Numbered from the stretch's first letter, positions 52,652-62,622 are shown. The stretch: 64,000 nucleotides of DNA from Planctomycetota bacterium (GCA_026692865.1 JAPLNI010000053.1:1-64000); one strand, 5' to 3'. Program-made: numbers and translations. Notes: generated by a model from the letters alone, not told the origin.

Positions 52652-53437
52652 CTACGTCCCGAATTCAGGCTTACGACGGCCGAGTTGTTCTTGGAGTCGT
52701 TGGACAATGCTTGTGTGCATTTGGCTAACGCGACTTTCACTTAGGTCTAGCGTTGCACCGATCTCCTTCATCGTCATTTCTTCATAATAGTAGAGGATGA
52801 TGATGAGGCGTTCGTTGCGATTTAGGCCCTTAGTGACCAAACGCATCAGGTCGCCCTTTTGAATTCGGAAGGTTGGGTCTTCGCCTCGCTTATCTTCGAG
52901 AATGTCAATTTCGCGAACGTCTTTGTAGCTGTCGGTTTCGTACCACTTTTTATTCAGTGAAACTAAACCAACAGCAGCAGCGTCGCTTTTCATTTTTTCC
53001 AACTCATGAAGCGGAATTTCCATGAATTCGGAGAGCTCATGATCGGACGGTGCACGACCATAACGTGTTTCGAGAGTTTTGGTTGCTTCGCCTAGCTTGC
53101 TAGCCTTGCTTCGCACCAATCTCGGAACCCAATCCATGGTTCTCAGTTCGTCAAGCATCGCTCCACGAATCCGCGGAACGCAATACGTTTCGAACTTGAC
53201 GCCGCGTGACATATCAAACGCATCAATAGCATCCATGAGTCCGAAAATGCCAGCACTGGTTAAATCATCCAGCTCGACACCCTCCGGCAATCGTGAACGA
53301 ATGCGTTCTCCGTTATATCGAACCAACGGCATGTACCGTTCGATTAATATGTTGCGTAGGTCCACATTTGTTTGGTCTTCTTTGTATTTGACCCAAACAT
53401 CTTGAATATCAATACCCGACGTAATCGTCGTTGCCAT
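52652..53437 (-). CDS. fliA: RNA polymerase sigma factor for flagellar operon (FliA/WhiG family)
   Basis: 261 residues from ATG 53437, which has GGAGG 6-10 bases upstream; the longer open frame to 53515 is unsupported. Region 2 (LVRYNGERIRSRLP, LDDLTSAGIFGLMDAID, FDMSRGVKFETYCVPRIRGA), region 3 and region 4 (TMKEIGATLDLSESRVSQMH) are intact. FliA-type factors direct late flagellar and chemotaxis genes. It precedes flgD and flgE on the minus strand. Confidence 0.94.
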   Translation of the reverse strand: MATTITSGIDIQDVWVKYKEDQTNVDLRNILIERYMPLVRYNGERIRSRLPEGVELDDLTSAGIFGLMDAIDAFDMSRGVKFETYCVPRIRGAMLDELRTMDWVPRLVRSKASKLGEATKTLETRYGRAPSDHELSEFMEIPLHELEKMKSDAAAVGLVSLNKKWYETDSYKDVREIDILEDKRGEDPTFRIQKGDLMRLVTKGLNRNERLIIILYYYEEMTMKEIGATLDLSESRVSQMHTSIVQRLQEQLGRRKPEFGT

Positions 53438-53585
53438 CCAAACCTCCATGTATGCTATGGCAAAGGCGTAGCGACTCTTTAGCACCGATTGCAAAAGTCG
53501 ATTTGACATTAGCAACTGCGGCTAAACAAAGCCATGCCAATCCTTTGGCCTGCGAGTTTGTTGAGGGACCGAGCTCGTAAATCGT

Positions 53586-53840
53586 TTATTTCGGATTCTT
53601 CTGCTGCTGTTGACTACCGTTGGTCGCTTTTTCGACAGAACGGCGGAAGTTTGCCTCGACGGATTGTCGAATCAACTCTTCAGCGACGGAACCGATCACG
53701 TAACCTAACGCACTAAAGACAAACAACAAAATTACGGCATGCATTGCTGCATGGCTGACGTGCGAGTTCCCAATAAAATGCTCCAACAGTCCGAAGACCA
53801 TCGCAATGCATCCTAGTCGAGCAGCATAAGCACGAGCCAT
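53586..53840 (-). CDS. Small membrane protein upstream of fliA, unknown
   Basis: 84 residues from ATG 53840 (AGGG upstream); the longer frame to 53975 is less likely. Two membrane segments (residues about 9-22 and 32-52) and a Gln/Asn-rich, basic C-terminal tail (EANFRRSVEKATNGSQQQQ). It lies 148 bases before the FliA start on the same strand and could be flagellar-related, but no family is recognised. Confidence 0.6.
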   Translation of the reverse strand: MARAYAARLGCIAMVFGLLEHFIGNSHVSHAAMHAVILLFVFSALGYVIGSVAEELIRQSVEANFRRSVEKATNGSQQQQKNPK

Positions 53841-54009
53841 TTTCAATTCGCCCTGAGATGTGCATCTCTTCAGTATCGCCGGAGAAAAATTCTGTCGAAG
53901 AACAATTGGTCTTCGTCGGAACAGCTCTCCGGCAAACCTTTGTTTCGGCAGATGCGATTGGAGTTCTTGAATCAATCTTCGTTTTAAGATCGAGTTTCAA
54001 AAACAGCAA

Positions 54010-54349
54010 CGTTAAAACCTAACTAATTAACGCATGTTTTTGGCCACCAGGATTGGCCTGATGAAAAGCGCATTTTCCCGAGGCGCTAGCCTCGGGTGTC
54101 ATCTGGAGAACCGTGGCAAAGTCAACACCCTCGGCTCAGTTTCCATCGGACCACCCTAGTTTAAGCAACGATCGAGTTCGTTCCGAAGCGTCGCACTAGG
54201 TGTGGCGTGCTACCTTGCTCAGTGGCAGATGTCGTAAGGCATTTGAAAACATCAGCTTTTGCGGGCGTTTTCATCGAGAGTTGAATTCTTACGAATTTGA
54301 CTACCCCAATCTTTAAAATGGAAAGAGCACCAGGTTTGCGAGACCAAAG
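54010..54349. other. Intergenic region with palindromes and dispersed repeats
   Basis: CCCGAGGC-GCTA-GCCTCGGG at 54077-54096 is a perfect palindrome related to the GGCTAGCGCC elements. Copy C of the 77-base element fills 54221-54297. No gene is seen. Confidence 0.65.
54221..54297 (-). repeat. Dispersed 77-base palindromic element, copy C
   Basis: On the minus strand it has TTCGTAAGAATTC, then CTTACGACATCTGCCACT 57 bases further, the same spacing as copy B (43689-43764) and copy A (23969-24044). The ends hold TCGTAAG and CTTACGA, inverse to each other. Confidence 0.7.
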
Positions 54350-54811
54350 CTATCGCTTTGTATAGACCCGTGATACTCCAGGCAACGGTGCGTCACCCGG
54401 GTTAAAGCCTGCGATGGTGGAAGCCGATGCAATAGTGCTCCCGTGGTGATAACCTTGCAGAACTGCCGGGGAACTCGAGTTCTGAAGTCGCTTAACAACG
54501 CGACTTGGAATCGGCGGCGGTTGATATATGCCCGGGCCAGCGGGCTGAATTCGACAGTAGGCTGACTCATAAAAGCCTTGATTGAAACCTATCTGATAGT
54601 CACTCGTCTTTCGAGCTAAATGACTCGGAGGTTCGCAGTAACCTTGTTGGGTCCAAGCGAGATCGCCCTGGCGCTGGATGTACTTTGGCCATAGCCGACT
54701 GGGACCAGCATTTGAAAGCGTCTTACGGCATCCTGCAAACGTCAAGCAAATCGATGCGCAGAATAAACCTGCAACGGCAATTCTTGTTGATAGATGTTTA
54801 CGTATCGACAT
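54350..54811 (-). CDS. Small secreted lipoprotein, unknown function
   Basis: 153 residues. A signal sequence (about 10-27) ends in TFAGC, a lipobox with Cys near 28. The mature part is short, rich in Pro, Gly, Tyr and Gln, without a recognised domain. Expected in the outer membrane or periplasmic face. Confidence 0.65.
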   Translation of the reverse strand: MSIRKHLSTRIAVAGLFCASICLTFAGCRKTLSNAGPSRLWPKYIQRQGDLAWTQQGYCEPPSHLARKTSDYQIGFNQGFYESAYCRIQPAGPGIYQPPPIPSRVVKRLQNSSSPAVLQGYHHGSTIASASTIAGFNPGDAPLPGVSRVYTKR

Positions 54812-55209
54812 CGATGTAATCCTTTACCTCGCTTTGTGTAAGTCATTCGAGTTTCCCTTCACAATGACTGCAAAGTGTTTGCTCAATTTGCGATGATCGC
54901 AGGCAGCTATCAAGCTACATCTGAAACAGATGGCACAAACCGAACGATCGAGTAAGAGACTAGCGAAATCTACTGAAATCTGAGACCCGTTTTTCAGCAA
55001 GCCAATCGGTGTGAGCTAAACTTCGCCTGCGTGGAGTCGTGGGTAGATGGCTCGCGCACCAAGATCGTCACATAAGAATTACACAAAACAAATGAGTGAA
55101 ATTCGTGGGGCCTTTCTCGGATCGAGCGGGGTAGAGGAAGCGTAAGGCAGTTTGAACTTCAAATACGAAGTCATACAAGTGATCTATAAGGAAAGGAGGT
55201 TGGCTCAGG
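54812..55209. other. Divergent intergenic region
   Basis: 398 bases between a minus-strand lipoprotein gene and the plus-strand gene at 55210. A good AAGGAGG ribosome binding site lies 10 bases before ATG 55210. No promoter could be identified with confidence and no small gene is seen. Confidence 0.4.
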
Positions 55210-57834
55210 ATGTTTGCCAGTAGACAAGAAGTCATATTAAAAGTTCGGTTCGCAAGAACGCTATTGGTATTGCTAGTGCTTATCTTCATCCAAGGTTGTG
55301 CGACTCTGGCGATTCCAGCGATTGATCCAAGCGGCAATCGTATCTTCGCTCCTACGCCTACTCAATTAACGCCCCCGCAACTTCATGGCCCCAACGGAAC
55401 AAGCCTCGTTCCAAACTCCAGTTTTCCACAGCCACCACAACCCGCAGCATGCTTGCAAGGTCCAAGCCCGGTGACTCCAACTCCGGTTGGAAGTGGTTCC
55501 AATGACCGTGGTCGATGCGGCCAGATACTTTTAACGCCAACCAGAATTGTCGCACCCGTGGGTGGTGAAGTGGTGCTGTTGGCTGGCGTCTGCGGTGAGG
55601 ATGGCTTCTTGGTTTCGGGCGAGCCCATCGAGTGGATGCTCTCGCCGGATAGCGTCGGAGAGCTGATCGAGGTAGGCGACGACATGAAGGGGAAACGCAA
55701 GTCGTTTTTTTCTAGCCATCGTCAACCGAAGAACGCCGTTGAGAAGCTCGACGTTGATTTCGCGCGCGGCCGAACAAGTGCCGAGCCTGGAGTCATCACG
55801 CGTGGATCGCAGCGACAATCCGACGATTTGCCAATTAAAAAGGGGCAAACTTGGGTTAGTCTGACAAGTCCCACAGAAGGGCTGTCGCGAGTTACCGTGT
55901 TAGCTCCCGATAGCGATGTTTGGGACCGTCGACGACAAACAGCGACGATCTACTGGGTCGATGCCGAGTGGCAATTTCCTGCACCTCAAAATCTTCGCGT
56001 TGGCCAAATCGCAAATCTGTCAACACGCGTTATGAAAGCTGAAGGATTCGCGCCTGCTGAAGAATGGATCGTTAAGTATCGTTTGATGACTCCGGAGGTA
56101 GGGCAGTTTGTCGGCAAGAGCCCGATCGCAGGCGGCACCGATGTGCGTGTCGATGCCGATGGAAAAGCCAATATCCAACTTGCCAACCCAACTAATAAAC
56201 CTGGTACAGCAATTGTCGCAATCGAAGTCGCAAGACCAGCGCAACCCGAAGAGAAGATGCCTGAGCTTCCTCTGGGACGCGGGCAGACGATGGTGACTTG
56301 GAGTGCTCCCGTTCTTCAGTTGCGAGTCAACCATAACGATACAACCAATGTCGGTAAAGCAGTCGATTTCCAAGTTCAGCTACTCAACACGGGTAACATG
56401 AATGCGGAGAACGTCTCGCTGGTAATGGATCTTAAAAATGGCGGACTTCAGTCGGCTTACATTTCACAAGCGCCGACCAATCAAACAAATACGGGCGCTG
56501 TGTGGAACATCGGAGTCTTACGCGCTCAAGAGCTCTTTGAAACGATCGTTCGAATCACTCCGATGGCTGAAAGCGACAATCGTATCGAGTTTACAGCGAC
56601 TGCGAGTCCCGATATTACGGAAAAGGCAGTCACCGGTCTCTTGGCTGTCCGGCCTACTGTTGACCTTCGTTTTGCACCTGCCATCGGACTTGACAAAGTC
56701 GAGGTCGGTCAATCGACAGTGTTCGAAATTTTAGCGACCAACACGGGGCGAGAAACGATCAACAATTTGATCCTCACCGTTGACGCTGATTCCGGGTTGC
56801 AAAGCACTGACGCTGGACCAGATTCCGGATCCAATCGCGTGGCTCGAGAGGTGAGCTATCTTCCGCCGGGGCAAACTCAATCCGTAGGCCTGCGTTTCAT
56901 TGCTCGGCGTGCAGGTGAATTAGGAGCCAAGGTGGTCGCGACGGTTAACGGTATTCCTCTTGCGGAACGATCGACTTTTGTAAGAGCATCCGAACCAATC
57001 CCGCGGCGTCCCGGTATGTCCGCAGAAATTCTTCCGACAATTGCCGGCAAAAATACGCTCGCTCAGGGCGAATCGGTCACCATGAATGGTGTGATCCGCA
57101 ATACAGGAGAAACTCGATTAACGAACCTTCAAATTCTCATGGAGTATGATCCGTCGTTGTCGCTTTCGCAGTTATCTCAAGGCGGCGATAACGCTGCTGC
57201 TGCCAGACAAGTCGTGTGGAACATCCCGGTGCTCGAGCCACAGCTTCAAGTCGCCGTACAAGCCTCGTTCCAGTCCTCGGGTGCAAACGCGCAGCCTGCA
57301 ATTCGTCTCAGCGCAAGATCCTCCGAAGCGATCAATGCGACCGACACATTCACGTTTGGGCCCGCTTCAGGAGTCGTTGGCGGTATCCCAAATGGTGTGA
57401 TACCTCCATCGAGTAACGCTACAAACACCAATGAATTGATTCAAGCAGCTAATAATCGGTGGTCGCTACTGATACAACCCATTGATTCGAATGTGTCAGT
57501 CGGCGAGCGAGCTCGATATGACATTACGTTTCGAAACAACAGCAATCAACCTGAAGAGAATGTCGAGCTGAATGTTTTGCTACCGCAAGGCATGGCGGTT
57601 GTTAGCCTGAGCACTGGAGACGGATCGCCCGTGAATTCGAGTCGATCCGATGATGGCCGAATACTATCGATAGAACCGATTCAATTCCTGCGGGCAGGTG
57701 AGGCCGTGCGACGAATCGTAGAACTCCAGCACGACATCGCTGGTGCAAACACGCTTCAGGTTCAAGTCAAGAGCGTCGCAGATGCCCAAGGGACGTTGCA
57801 ACAATCGCGAATTACCGTGCGACCACGGCTGTAG
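55210..57834 (+). CDS. Large lipoprotein with DUF11-like beta-sandwich repeats
   Basis: 874 residues. The signal sequence (about 12-28) ends in FIQGC, so Cys is the lipidation site near residue 29. A Pro/Thr-rich stretch (about 35-95) is followed by a first beta domain (about 100-350), then at least four Ig-like DUF11 repeats with the pattern VNHNDTTNVGKAVDFQVQLL, VGQSTVFEILATNTGRETIN, ARYDITFRNNSNQPEENVEL (about 375-870). Such repeats occur in planctomycete surface proteins. Function is unknown. Confidence 0.8.
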   Translation: MFASRQEVILKVRFARTLLVLLVLIFIQGCATLAIPAIDPSGNRIFAPTPTQLTPPQLHGPNGTSLVPNSSFPQPPQPAACLQGPSPVTPTPVGSGSNDRGRCGQILLTPTRIVAPVGGEVVLLAGVCGEDGFLVSGEPIEWMLSPDSVGELIEVGDDMKGKRKSFFSSHRQPKNAVEKLDVDFARGRTSAEPGVITRGSQRQSDDLPIKKGQTWVSLTSPTEGLSRVTVLAPDSDVWDRRRQTATIYWVDAEWQFPAPQNLRVGQIANLSTRVMKAEGFAPAEEWIVKYRLMTPEVGQFVGKSPIAGGTDVRVDADGKANIQLANPTNKPGTAIVAIEVARPAQPEEKMPELPLGRGQTMVTWSAPVLQLRVNHNDTTNVGKAVDFQVQLLNTGNMNAENVSLVMDLKNGGLQSAYISQAPTNQTNTGAVWNIGVLRAQELFETIVRITPMAESDNRIEFTATASPDITEKAVTGLLAVRPTVDLRFAPAIGLDKVEVGQSTVFEILATNTGRETINNLILTVDADSGLQSTDAGPDSGSNRVAREVSYLPPGQTQSVGLRFIARRAGELGAKVVATVNGIPLAERSTFVRASEPIPRRPGMSAEILPTIAGKNTLAQGESVTMNGVIRNTGETRLTNLQILMEYDPSLSLSQLSQGGDNAAAARQVVWNIPVLEPQLQVAVQASFQSSGANAQPAIRLSARSSEAINATDTFTFGPASGVVGGIPNGVIPPSSNATNTNELIQAANNRWSLLIQPIDSNVSVGERARYDITFRNNSNQPEENVELNVLLPQGMAVVSLSTGDGSPVNSSRSDDGRILSIEPIQFLRAGEAVRRIVELQHDIAGANTLQVQVKSVADAQGTLQQSRITVRPRL

Positions 57835-57877
57835 AGTAGAATGCTGCACCGTTTCTTTTAAGCAATGTACCGTAACA

Positions 57878-58052
57878 CGACTCGCAAGTTTTGAAGTTGC
57901 ACATTTAGCCCCGATACCGGCGAAAGCCTTTTGCCGGGGACGAAAGTCCCCGGTTGTATTACATAACAAGTTCCGAGGACTTTCGTCCCCGGCAGGAAGC
58001 TATCGTGCCTTCGGCACTAAAAAGTATGCAACTCCAAAACACGCAAGCTAGT
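57878..58052. repeat. Long inverted repeat of about 75-base arms with nested hairpins
   Basis: Arm 1 (57880-57954) and arm 2 (57972-58050) are inverted, diverged copies sharing CGCAAG-type ends, TTTTGRAGTTGCA and GCCGGGGACGAAAGTCC. Each arm also holds its own hairpin: CCGGGGAC-GAAA-GTCCCCGG at 57934-57953 and CCGAGGAC-TTTC-GTCCCCGG at 57973-57992. It lies between the convergent genes ending at 57834 and 58116, where it would work as a bidirectional transcript end. Confidence 0.7.
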
Positions 58053-58115
58053 GAACTCCCAACAAGAACCACAAGCTCGCGCTTCGTGCTAAGTACGACA
58101 ATTGTTGGCAGATGC

Positions 58116-60260
58116 CTACGCCGCTTTTCGGTTTTCTTGTTGTTGTTTTCTTAATCGCTTTCGTTCTGCCCGACTCATTCCTCGGTTGGATTGATCGTCT
58201 TCTTCTTCGTCAGGTTCAACCGTTGGTGTGCGATTGACTTGAATTGGAGTGCTCGATTTGGCTTGTGTCGGCGCGTCATATCTCGCTGCGGAAGAGCTCG
58301 AAGGCGGACCGATAGGCTTCGACGATGGGGAGCTTCCCTGTGACTTGTTTGCGTTGCCGCTGCTATTGTTAATCGTATTGGCCATGGATTCCGAAGGTGG
58401 CTTAAGCTTTAATCCATCAAGCAGCCCAAACCACTTCTTCTTGGCTTTCTGAGCAGGCTTTTCTGCTTGAGTCTTCACGCTGGTCTCGGGGCTACTAGAA
58501 GCCGTCCTCAGCTTCGGCAGCAGTCCCCAGGACTTCGATCCCCACCACTTTTTAGGTTTCGCCGCGTTGGCGCTGGTGGCGGTTGCAGGGCTGTTGTTGG
58601 CTGACGAACTTGATGTAGATTTTGCGTTGACATTGTTTGAAGTAACAGAGTTTGCTTCTTGCGAGCTTACTTTAGCTGGTTTTGGTGATTCATCTTTTCG
58701 TGAAAGGCTCCACCAACTCTTCTTATCGGTTGCGACTTCGTTGAAGTCAGGTATGTCTGCGTTGGATTCTCGAGAGGCAGAGGATTGAGTTGCGGTTGAT
58801 CTTGCTTCGGATTTTGATTCGGATTTTTGTTGCGAATTGTTTGTCGTGGCGTCAACAGATTTGGATTGAGGCTCACCGGTTTTGCTATTGGAAAACCAAC
58901 TGGGCTTCTTAGGCATTGGAGCATCGAAACCTTCATCGCGAAGTCGCTTTTCGGCGTCTACATCGGAGTAGTCGGCTCCAAGCTTAGGTTCCGAATGCCA
59001 TTTCGGTAGTCGCAACGAGGGCATTTTGAGAGCAGGAAACGGAATGCGTGGTAAGCGTCTTGCTTTGCTTGGCGAAGGTTCACTGGAAGTGGATTCGGAC
59101 TTGCTATCTTGTTCTGAAGTTTGATTGCGGCTTGAGCTCGACGATCGGTTCGCTTGAGGAGCCGCCTCGATAGTGGTAGTTGCTGCGACGGCAGTTCGAT
59201 CACTAGATGCAGTTTGACGGCGGGTAACTTTTTCATCGGAAACGCTCTCTGTTTCCATGCCTTCTTCACTTGGCTTTCTTCGTAGCGAGAGATTTGGCAT
59301 GCGCCATTTCTGACCTTCGCGAATCATTCCGTTTCGCATAACAAATCGACGTTGTGCTTGTATGTAGATGTGACGCAGATAGATGCCAGAAGAGACAAAA
59401 ACAGCAAGAATCCCTCCTAGCCATGCCGCTCCAACGATCATGTCGGTTTGAGCCTGCGACCAATCCGTTTTAAGTAATCCAGTGCCTATCACAGCACTTG
59501 TTGCCCATGCCAGTAAACCTCCGAGCCAGAATACCAAACTCGCAGGAGCCGATTTCAATTCATTACAAAGCCGAATCCCCAGCATCGCAACAACGGTTGC
59601 AAACGATGCCAGTACAAGAGACCAACCTGAGTAGCCGACTTCGCGAAGAGCCCACGTATCGATAGACTTACCAAGTAGTAGCAAAGCCGACGTCGACGCA
59701 TCCATGCTCGAAAACAGTGCCGCAATCGAGAGCGTAGCCCAGACGCGATATTTGGCTCGATAGTCGTCAAGTTTATGTCGCTTGAGTTGAAAGATCATCA
59801 ATGCCGAAAGAGCTGTCAGCATCCAGAGCTGGCTACCCAACCAATGCGCAATACCGTGCGATGATCGCAAATGTAAGAGGTAGCTTATCGGAAGGGGCGG
59901 CGATGGCTGTGGTTGAGCGACTCCGCTTTGTAGGAGGCTCAGAGGTCGTACGTGAATCACATAATGCGCGAGAAGTAACGCGGCCCAAATAGACCATGCC
60001 GTCAGGAGAACCAAGGTCAGCGAACTGCGGCGGACCGGAATCAATTGGACCAGTCTCTGCTGACAAGCACGCCTGACTGCTTGGCTGTAGCCAGGGTCGC
60101 GACGAATCGGAATCGTGGAGTCGTCTTCCTCGGCGCGATCGGCTATTCGTTGTCGTTTGCGAGCACGAACCGATTCGACAGCTAGTTCGGAATCAGCCGC
60201 AGCCGATTCGCGAATAACACGTCGACGTCGATCACTTCGGTCGTTGCGTACAAAAGACAT
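58116..60260 (-). CDS. Multi-pass membrane protein with long disordered C-terminal tail, unknown
   Basis: 714 residues. A basic N-terminal region (about 1-75, Arg-rich) is followed by seven or eight membrane spans (about 80-300). The last 400 residues are low-complexity, rich in Ser, Lys, Pro, Asn and Ala, with a repeated motif KKWWGSKSWG, KSWWSLSR, KPSWFSN (Trp-Trp or Trp-Phe clusters). A sevenfold repeat of K/S-W-F/W patterns could be a binding motif array. No family is recognised. The gene begins 18 bases after the glycosyltransferase stop, so the two may be co-transcribed. Confidence 0.65.
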   Translation of the reverse strand: MSFVRNDRSDRRRRVIRESAAADSELAVESVRARKRQRIADRAEEDDSTIPIRRDPGYSQAVRRACQQRLVQLIPVRRSSLTLVLLTAWSIWAALLLAHYVIHVRPLSLLQSGVAQPQPSPPLPISYLLHLRSSHGIAHWLGSQLWMLTALSALMIFQLKRHKLDDYRAKYRVWATLSIAALFSSMDASTSALLLLGKSIDTWALREVGYSGWSLVLASFATVVAMLGIRLCNELKSAPASLVFWLGGLLAWATSAVIGTGLLKTDWSQAQTDMIVGAAWLGGILAVFVSSGIYLRHIYIQAQRRFVMRNGMIREGQKWRMPNLSLRRKPSEEGMETESVSDEKVTRRQTASSDRTAVAATTTIEAAPQANRSSSSSRNQTSEQDSKSESTSSEPSPSKARRLPRIPFPALKMPSLRLPKWHSEPKLGADYSDVDAEKRLRDEGFDAPMPKKPSWFSNSKTGEPQSKSVDATTNNSQQKSESKSEARSTATQSSASRESNADIPDFNEVATDKKSWWSLSRKDESPKPAKVSSQEANSVTSNNVNAKSTSSSSANNSPATATSANAAKPKKWWGSKSWGLLPKLRTASSSPETSVKTQAEKPAQKAKKKWFGLLDGLKLKPPSESMANTINNSSGNANKSQGSSPSSKPIGPPSSSSAARYDAPTQAKSSTPIQVNRTPTVEPDEEEDDQSNRGMSRAERKRLRKQQQENRKAA

Positions 60261-60278
60261 AGTAAGGTTACCAACCGA

Positions 60279-61376
60279 CTAGCTCGCTTGGGATCGGGGA
60301 TAGGCTGGATGATTCGCCAAACGATTTGACCGGTGATTGGCTTGGAGTGTTTCACGAGCGATTGGAATCGTCGTAGGTTCGCGTCCAAGGACTTCACGAA
60401 CAGTGAATGGTCTGCGTGAATCGCGTGTGTAGTAAAGTCTTGTCGTCGCCTCGCCAAGCAATCCAACGCTCAAGGCTTGAAGACTCATCAGAGTAAACAT
60501 GACTCCCAGGAGAAGTAGTGGGTTGCCAGTCATGTCGACTCCGCCGAATACTTTCATCGCAATCACACCTGCCATCGAAGCCATGCCAGCAGCCATGATT
60601 CCTAGTCCAACTCTGCCAAAGAGTTTCATCGGGCTGGTGTAGTAATCAAGCATGTACTTAACCGTAATCAAGTCGAGCACGACGCGCACGGTGCGCGAAA
60701 GACCATACTTAGTTGTTCCAAACTTTCGTGCATGATGCTTGGTCTCGACTTCCACACATTTGGCTCCACGCCAATGAGCGAGAATCGGGATGAAGCGATG
60801 CATCTCGCCGTACAGTTCCAACTCGTCAGCAATCTCGCGTCGCATCGCTTTCAGTGTGCAACCGAGATCGTGAATCGGAAATCGAGTGACATAGCTGATG
60901 ATTTTATTTGCAATTTTCGAGGGGATCTTGCGAGTCACCAAGGTGTCTTGACGGTTCTTACGCCATCCATGAACCAGGTCGTAGCCTTCGTCAATTTTAG
61001 AAAGCATCATCGGAATGTCGGACGGGTCGTTCTGAAGATCTCCGTCCAAGGTAACGATCACGTCGCCGTTGGCGTATTCGAGTCCCGCTTGCATGGCTGC
61101 GGTTTGACCGTAATTTTTACGGAATTGAACAACGCAAAATCGATTGTCAGTGGCGACGACTTTACGAAGCCTGGGAAGCGTTTGATCAGTCGAACCATCA
61201 TCTACGATTACCACTTCGGCTGGTCGCTTTAGGTCATCCAAAACAGCACGAAGCTGCTCGAAAAGAGGCTCGATATTGTCTTCCTCGTTGTACACGGGGA
61301 CAACTAAAGAGACGCTTCCAAGGGTGGTTGGCTCGGAAATTCGATGTGAATTCACATTTGAACTTAGCTGTTCCAT
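60279..61376 (-). CDS. Family 2 glycosyltransferase, dolichyl-phosphate mannosyltransferase-like
   Basis: 365 residues. The GT-A domain (about 20-240) has [26 protein letters not shown], the donor-binding Asp in [11 protein letters not shown], and R-x-K-x-G-x-x-KYG. Two C-terminal membrane spans (about 255-280 and 290-312) anchor it. The architecture matches GtrB/DPM1-like enzymes that move a sugar to a polyprenyl phosphate. Orientation and distance suggest co-transcription with the membrane protein downstream. Confidence 0.9.
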   Translation of the reverse strand: MEQLSSNVNSHRISEPTTLGSVSLVVPVYNEEDNIEPLFEQLRAVLDDLKRPAEVVIVDDGSTDQTLPRLRKVVATDNRFCVVQFRKNYGQTAAMQAGLEYANGDVIVTLDGDLQNDPSDIPMMLSKIDEGYDLVHGWRKNRQDTLVTRKIPSKIANKIISYVTRFPIHDLGCTLKAMRREIADELELYGEMHRFIPILAHWRGAKCVEVETKHHARKFGTTKYGLSRTVRVVLDLITVKYMLDYYTSPMKLFGRVGLGIMAAGMASMAGVIAMKVFGGVDMTGNPLLLLGVMFTLMSLQALSVGLLGEATTRLYYTRDSRRPFTVREVLGREPTTIPIARETLQANHRSNRLANHPAYPRSQAS

Positions 61377-61494
61377 GCCGCTGATGACCGCCTATACTGT
61401 TTCTGTAATGAAGGTGTCGCTTCGATTCCTTTCGAAACTGCCAGCGAGTCTAGCTAGAACCCGAATCAAGAATCAAGACTGTTATCGCTCCCTT

Positions 61495-62622
61495 ATGTCA
61501 CTCATTCCCGAAAGCCAGCCAACTTCCAATTCGGTCGATCGCTACCGTCGACAGTCGGCCTATGGCAATCTGGGTAAAGCAGGGCAGGAGCGGCTTCGCA
61601 ATTCACGAATCGCTATCGTTGGTATTGGTGCCTTGGGGTCGGTGATCGCCGAACGACTTGGTCGCATGGGGATTGGGACAATCCGATTGATTGATCGAGA
61701 CTGGGTCGAATGGGATAATCTTCCGCGGCAGACATTATTTGATGAGCATGATGCCGAGCAGCGACTTCCTAAAGCGATCGCTGCCGAGAGCCATCTCCGT
61801 GCGATCAATTCCGATGTGCATTGGGAGGCTCATGTTTGCGATCTCGTCGCTTCCAATGCGGTTGAGCTTCTACGAGGCTTCGACCTCATCTTGGATGGTA
61901 CGGATAATTTTGAAACGAGGTTTTTGATCAACGACGTTTCACTCGAGCTTGGAATACCTTGGGTTCATGGCGGTTGTATCGGTGCCACGGGACAAGTAAT
62001 GGGAATCGTGCCGGGAGTCACCGCGTGCTTTCGATGCCTGATGCCAGATCCTCCGCCAGCCGATCAAATGGCGACATGCGATTCGGCAGGAGTGCTGGGA
62101 CCCGCCGTTTCGATCGTCGCATCATGGCAAGCAATGGAAGCAATTAAAATACTGACGCGTCCTCGCAGTCAGGAAACCAATTCTTCCAAAGCGGATGATC
62201 GATGTGAGTTGATCACCTTTGATATGTGGTCTAACGAAGTCAGGAAAATTTTCCTGTCGCCAGTTCGACCAAGCGGAAATCAAACGTCTCCGAACACTCA
62301 TGAGCCGCTTGCATTAGCTGCGGGTTGTCCGGCGTGCTACGAAGGGCGTCGTGACTTTCTTCACGGAGATCGCTCCAGTCTTGTTCAGGTTCTGTGTGGT
62401 CGCAATGCGGTGCAAATCCAAAGTGCATCGCCAGGAAAAGTCGATCTCGGACGGCTTGCTGATCGATTGAGAGCCGATGGGAATCTGACTTTGAACCCGT
62501 TTTTATTAAGGTTCGAAGCCCAAAATCTGACCATGTCTGTCTTTACAGACGGTCGAGCGATCGTGGCTGGAACCGAGGATCCAAGTGTCGCTCGAAGGTT
62601 TTTAACGCATTGGTTAGGCTAA
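61495..62622 (+). CDS. ThiF/MoeB/HesA-family adenylyltransferase
   Basis: 375 residues from ATG 61495, where family homology begins; a longer frame from 61276 is unlikely because it overlaps the divergent glycosyltransferase start. ATP site GIGALGSVIAERLGRMGIG with IRLIDRDWVEWDNLPRQ, then NDVSLELGIPWVHGG, cysteines in CFRCLMP and GCPAC (two CxxC zinc pairs), and the CDSAGVLG cysteine region. It activates the C-terminal glycine of a ubiquitin-like sulfur carrier (ThiS or MoaD). The C-terminal 100 residues are extra and include a further beta domain. Only ThiO, 27 kb away, is also thiamine-linked. Confidence 0.9.
   Translation: MSLIPESQPTSNSVDRYRRQSAYGNLGKAGQERLRNSRIAIVGIGALGSVIAERLGRMGIGTIRLIDRDWVEWDNLPRQTLFDEHDAEQRLPKAIAAESHLRAINSDVHWEAHVCDLVASNAVELLRGFDLILDGTDNFETRFLINDVSLELGIPWVHGGCIGATGQVMGIVPGVTACFRCLMPDPPPADQMATCDSAGVLGPAVSIVASWQAMEAIKILTRPRSQETNSSKADDRCELITFDMWSNEVRKIFLSPVRPSGNQTSPNTHEPLALAAGCPACYEGRRDFLHGDRSSLVQVLCGRNAVQIQSASPGKVDLGRLADRLRADGNLTLNPFLLRFEAQNLTMSVFTDGRAIVAGTEDPSVARRFLTHWLG

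Noticed and set aside
61276-61494. N-terminal extension of the ThiF/MoeB protein
   Set aside because: The extension overlaps the start of the divergent glycosyltransferase gene and lacks family similarity; ATG 61495 fits better.
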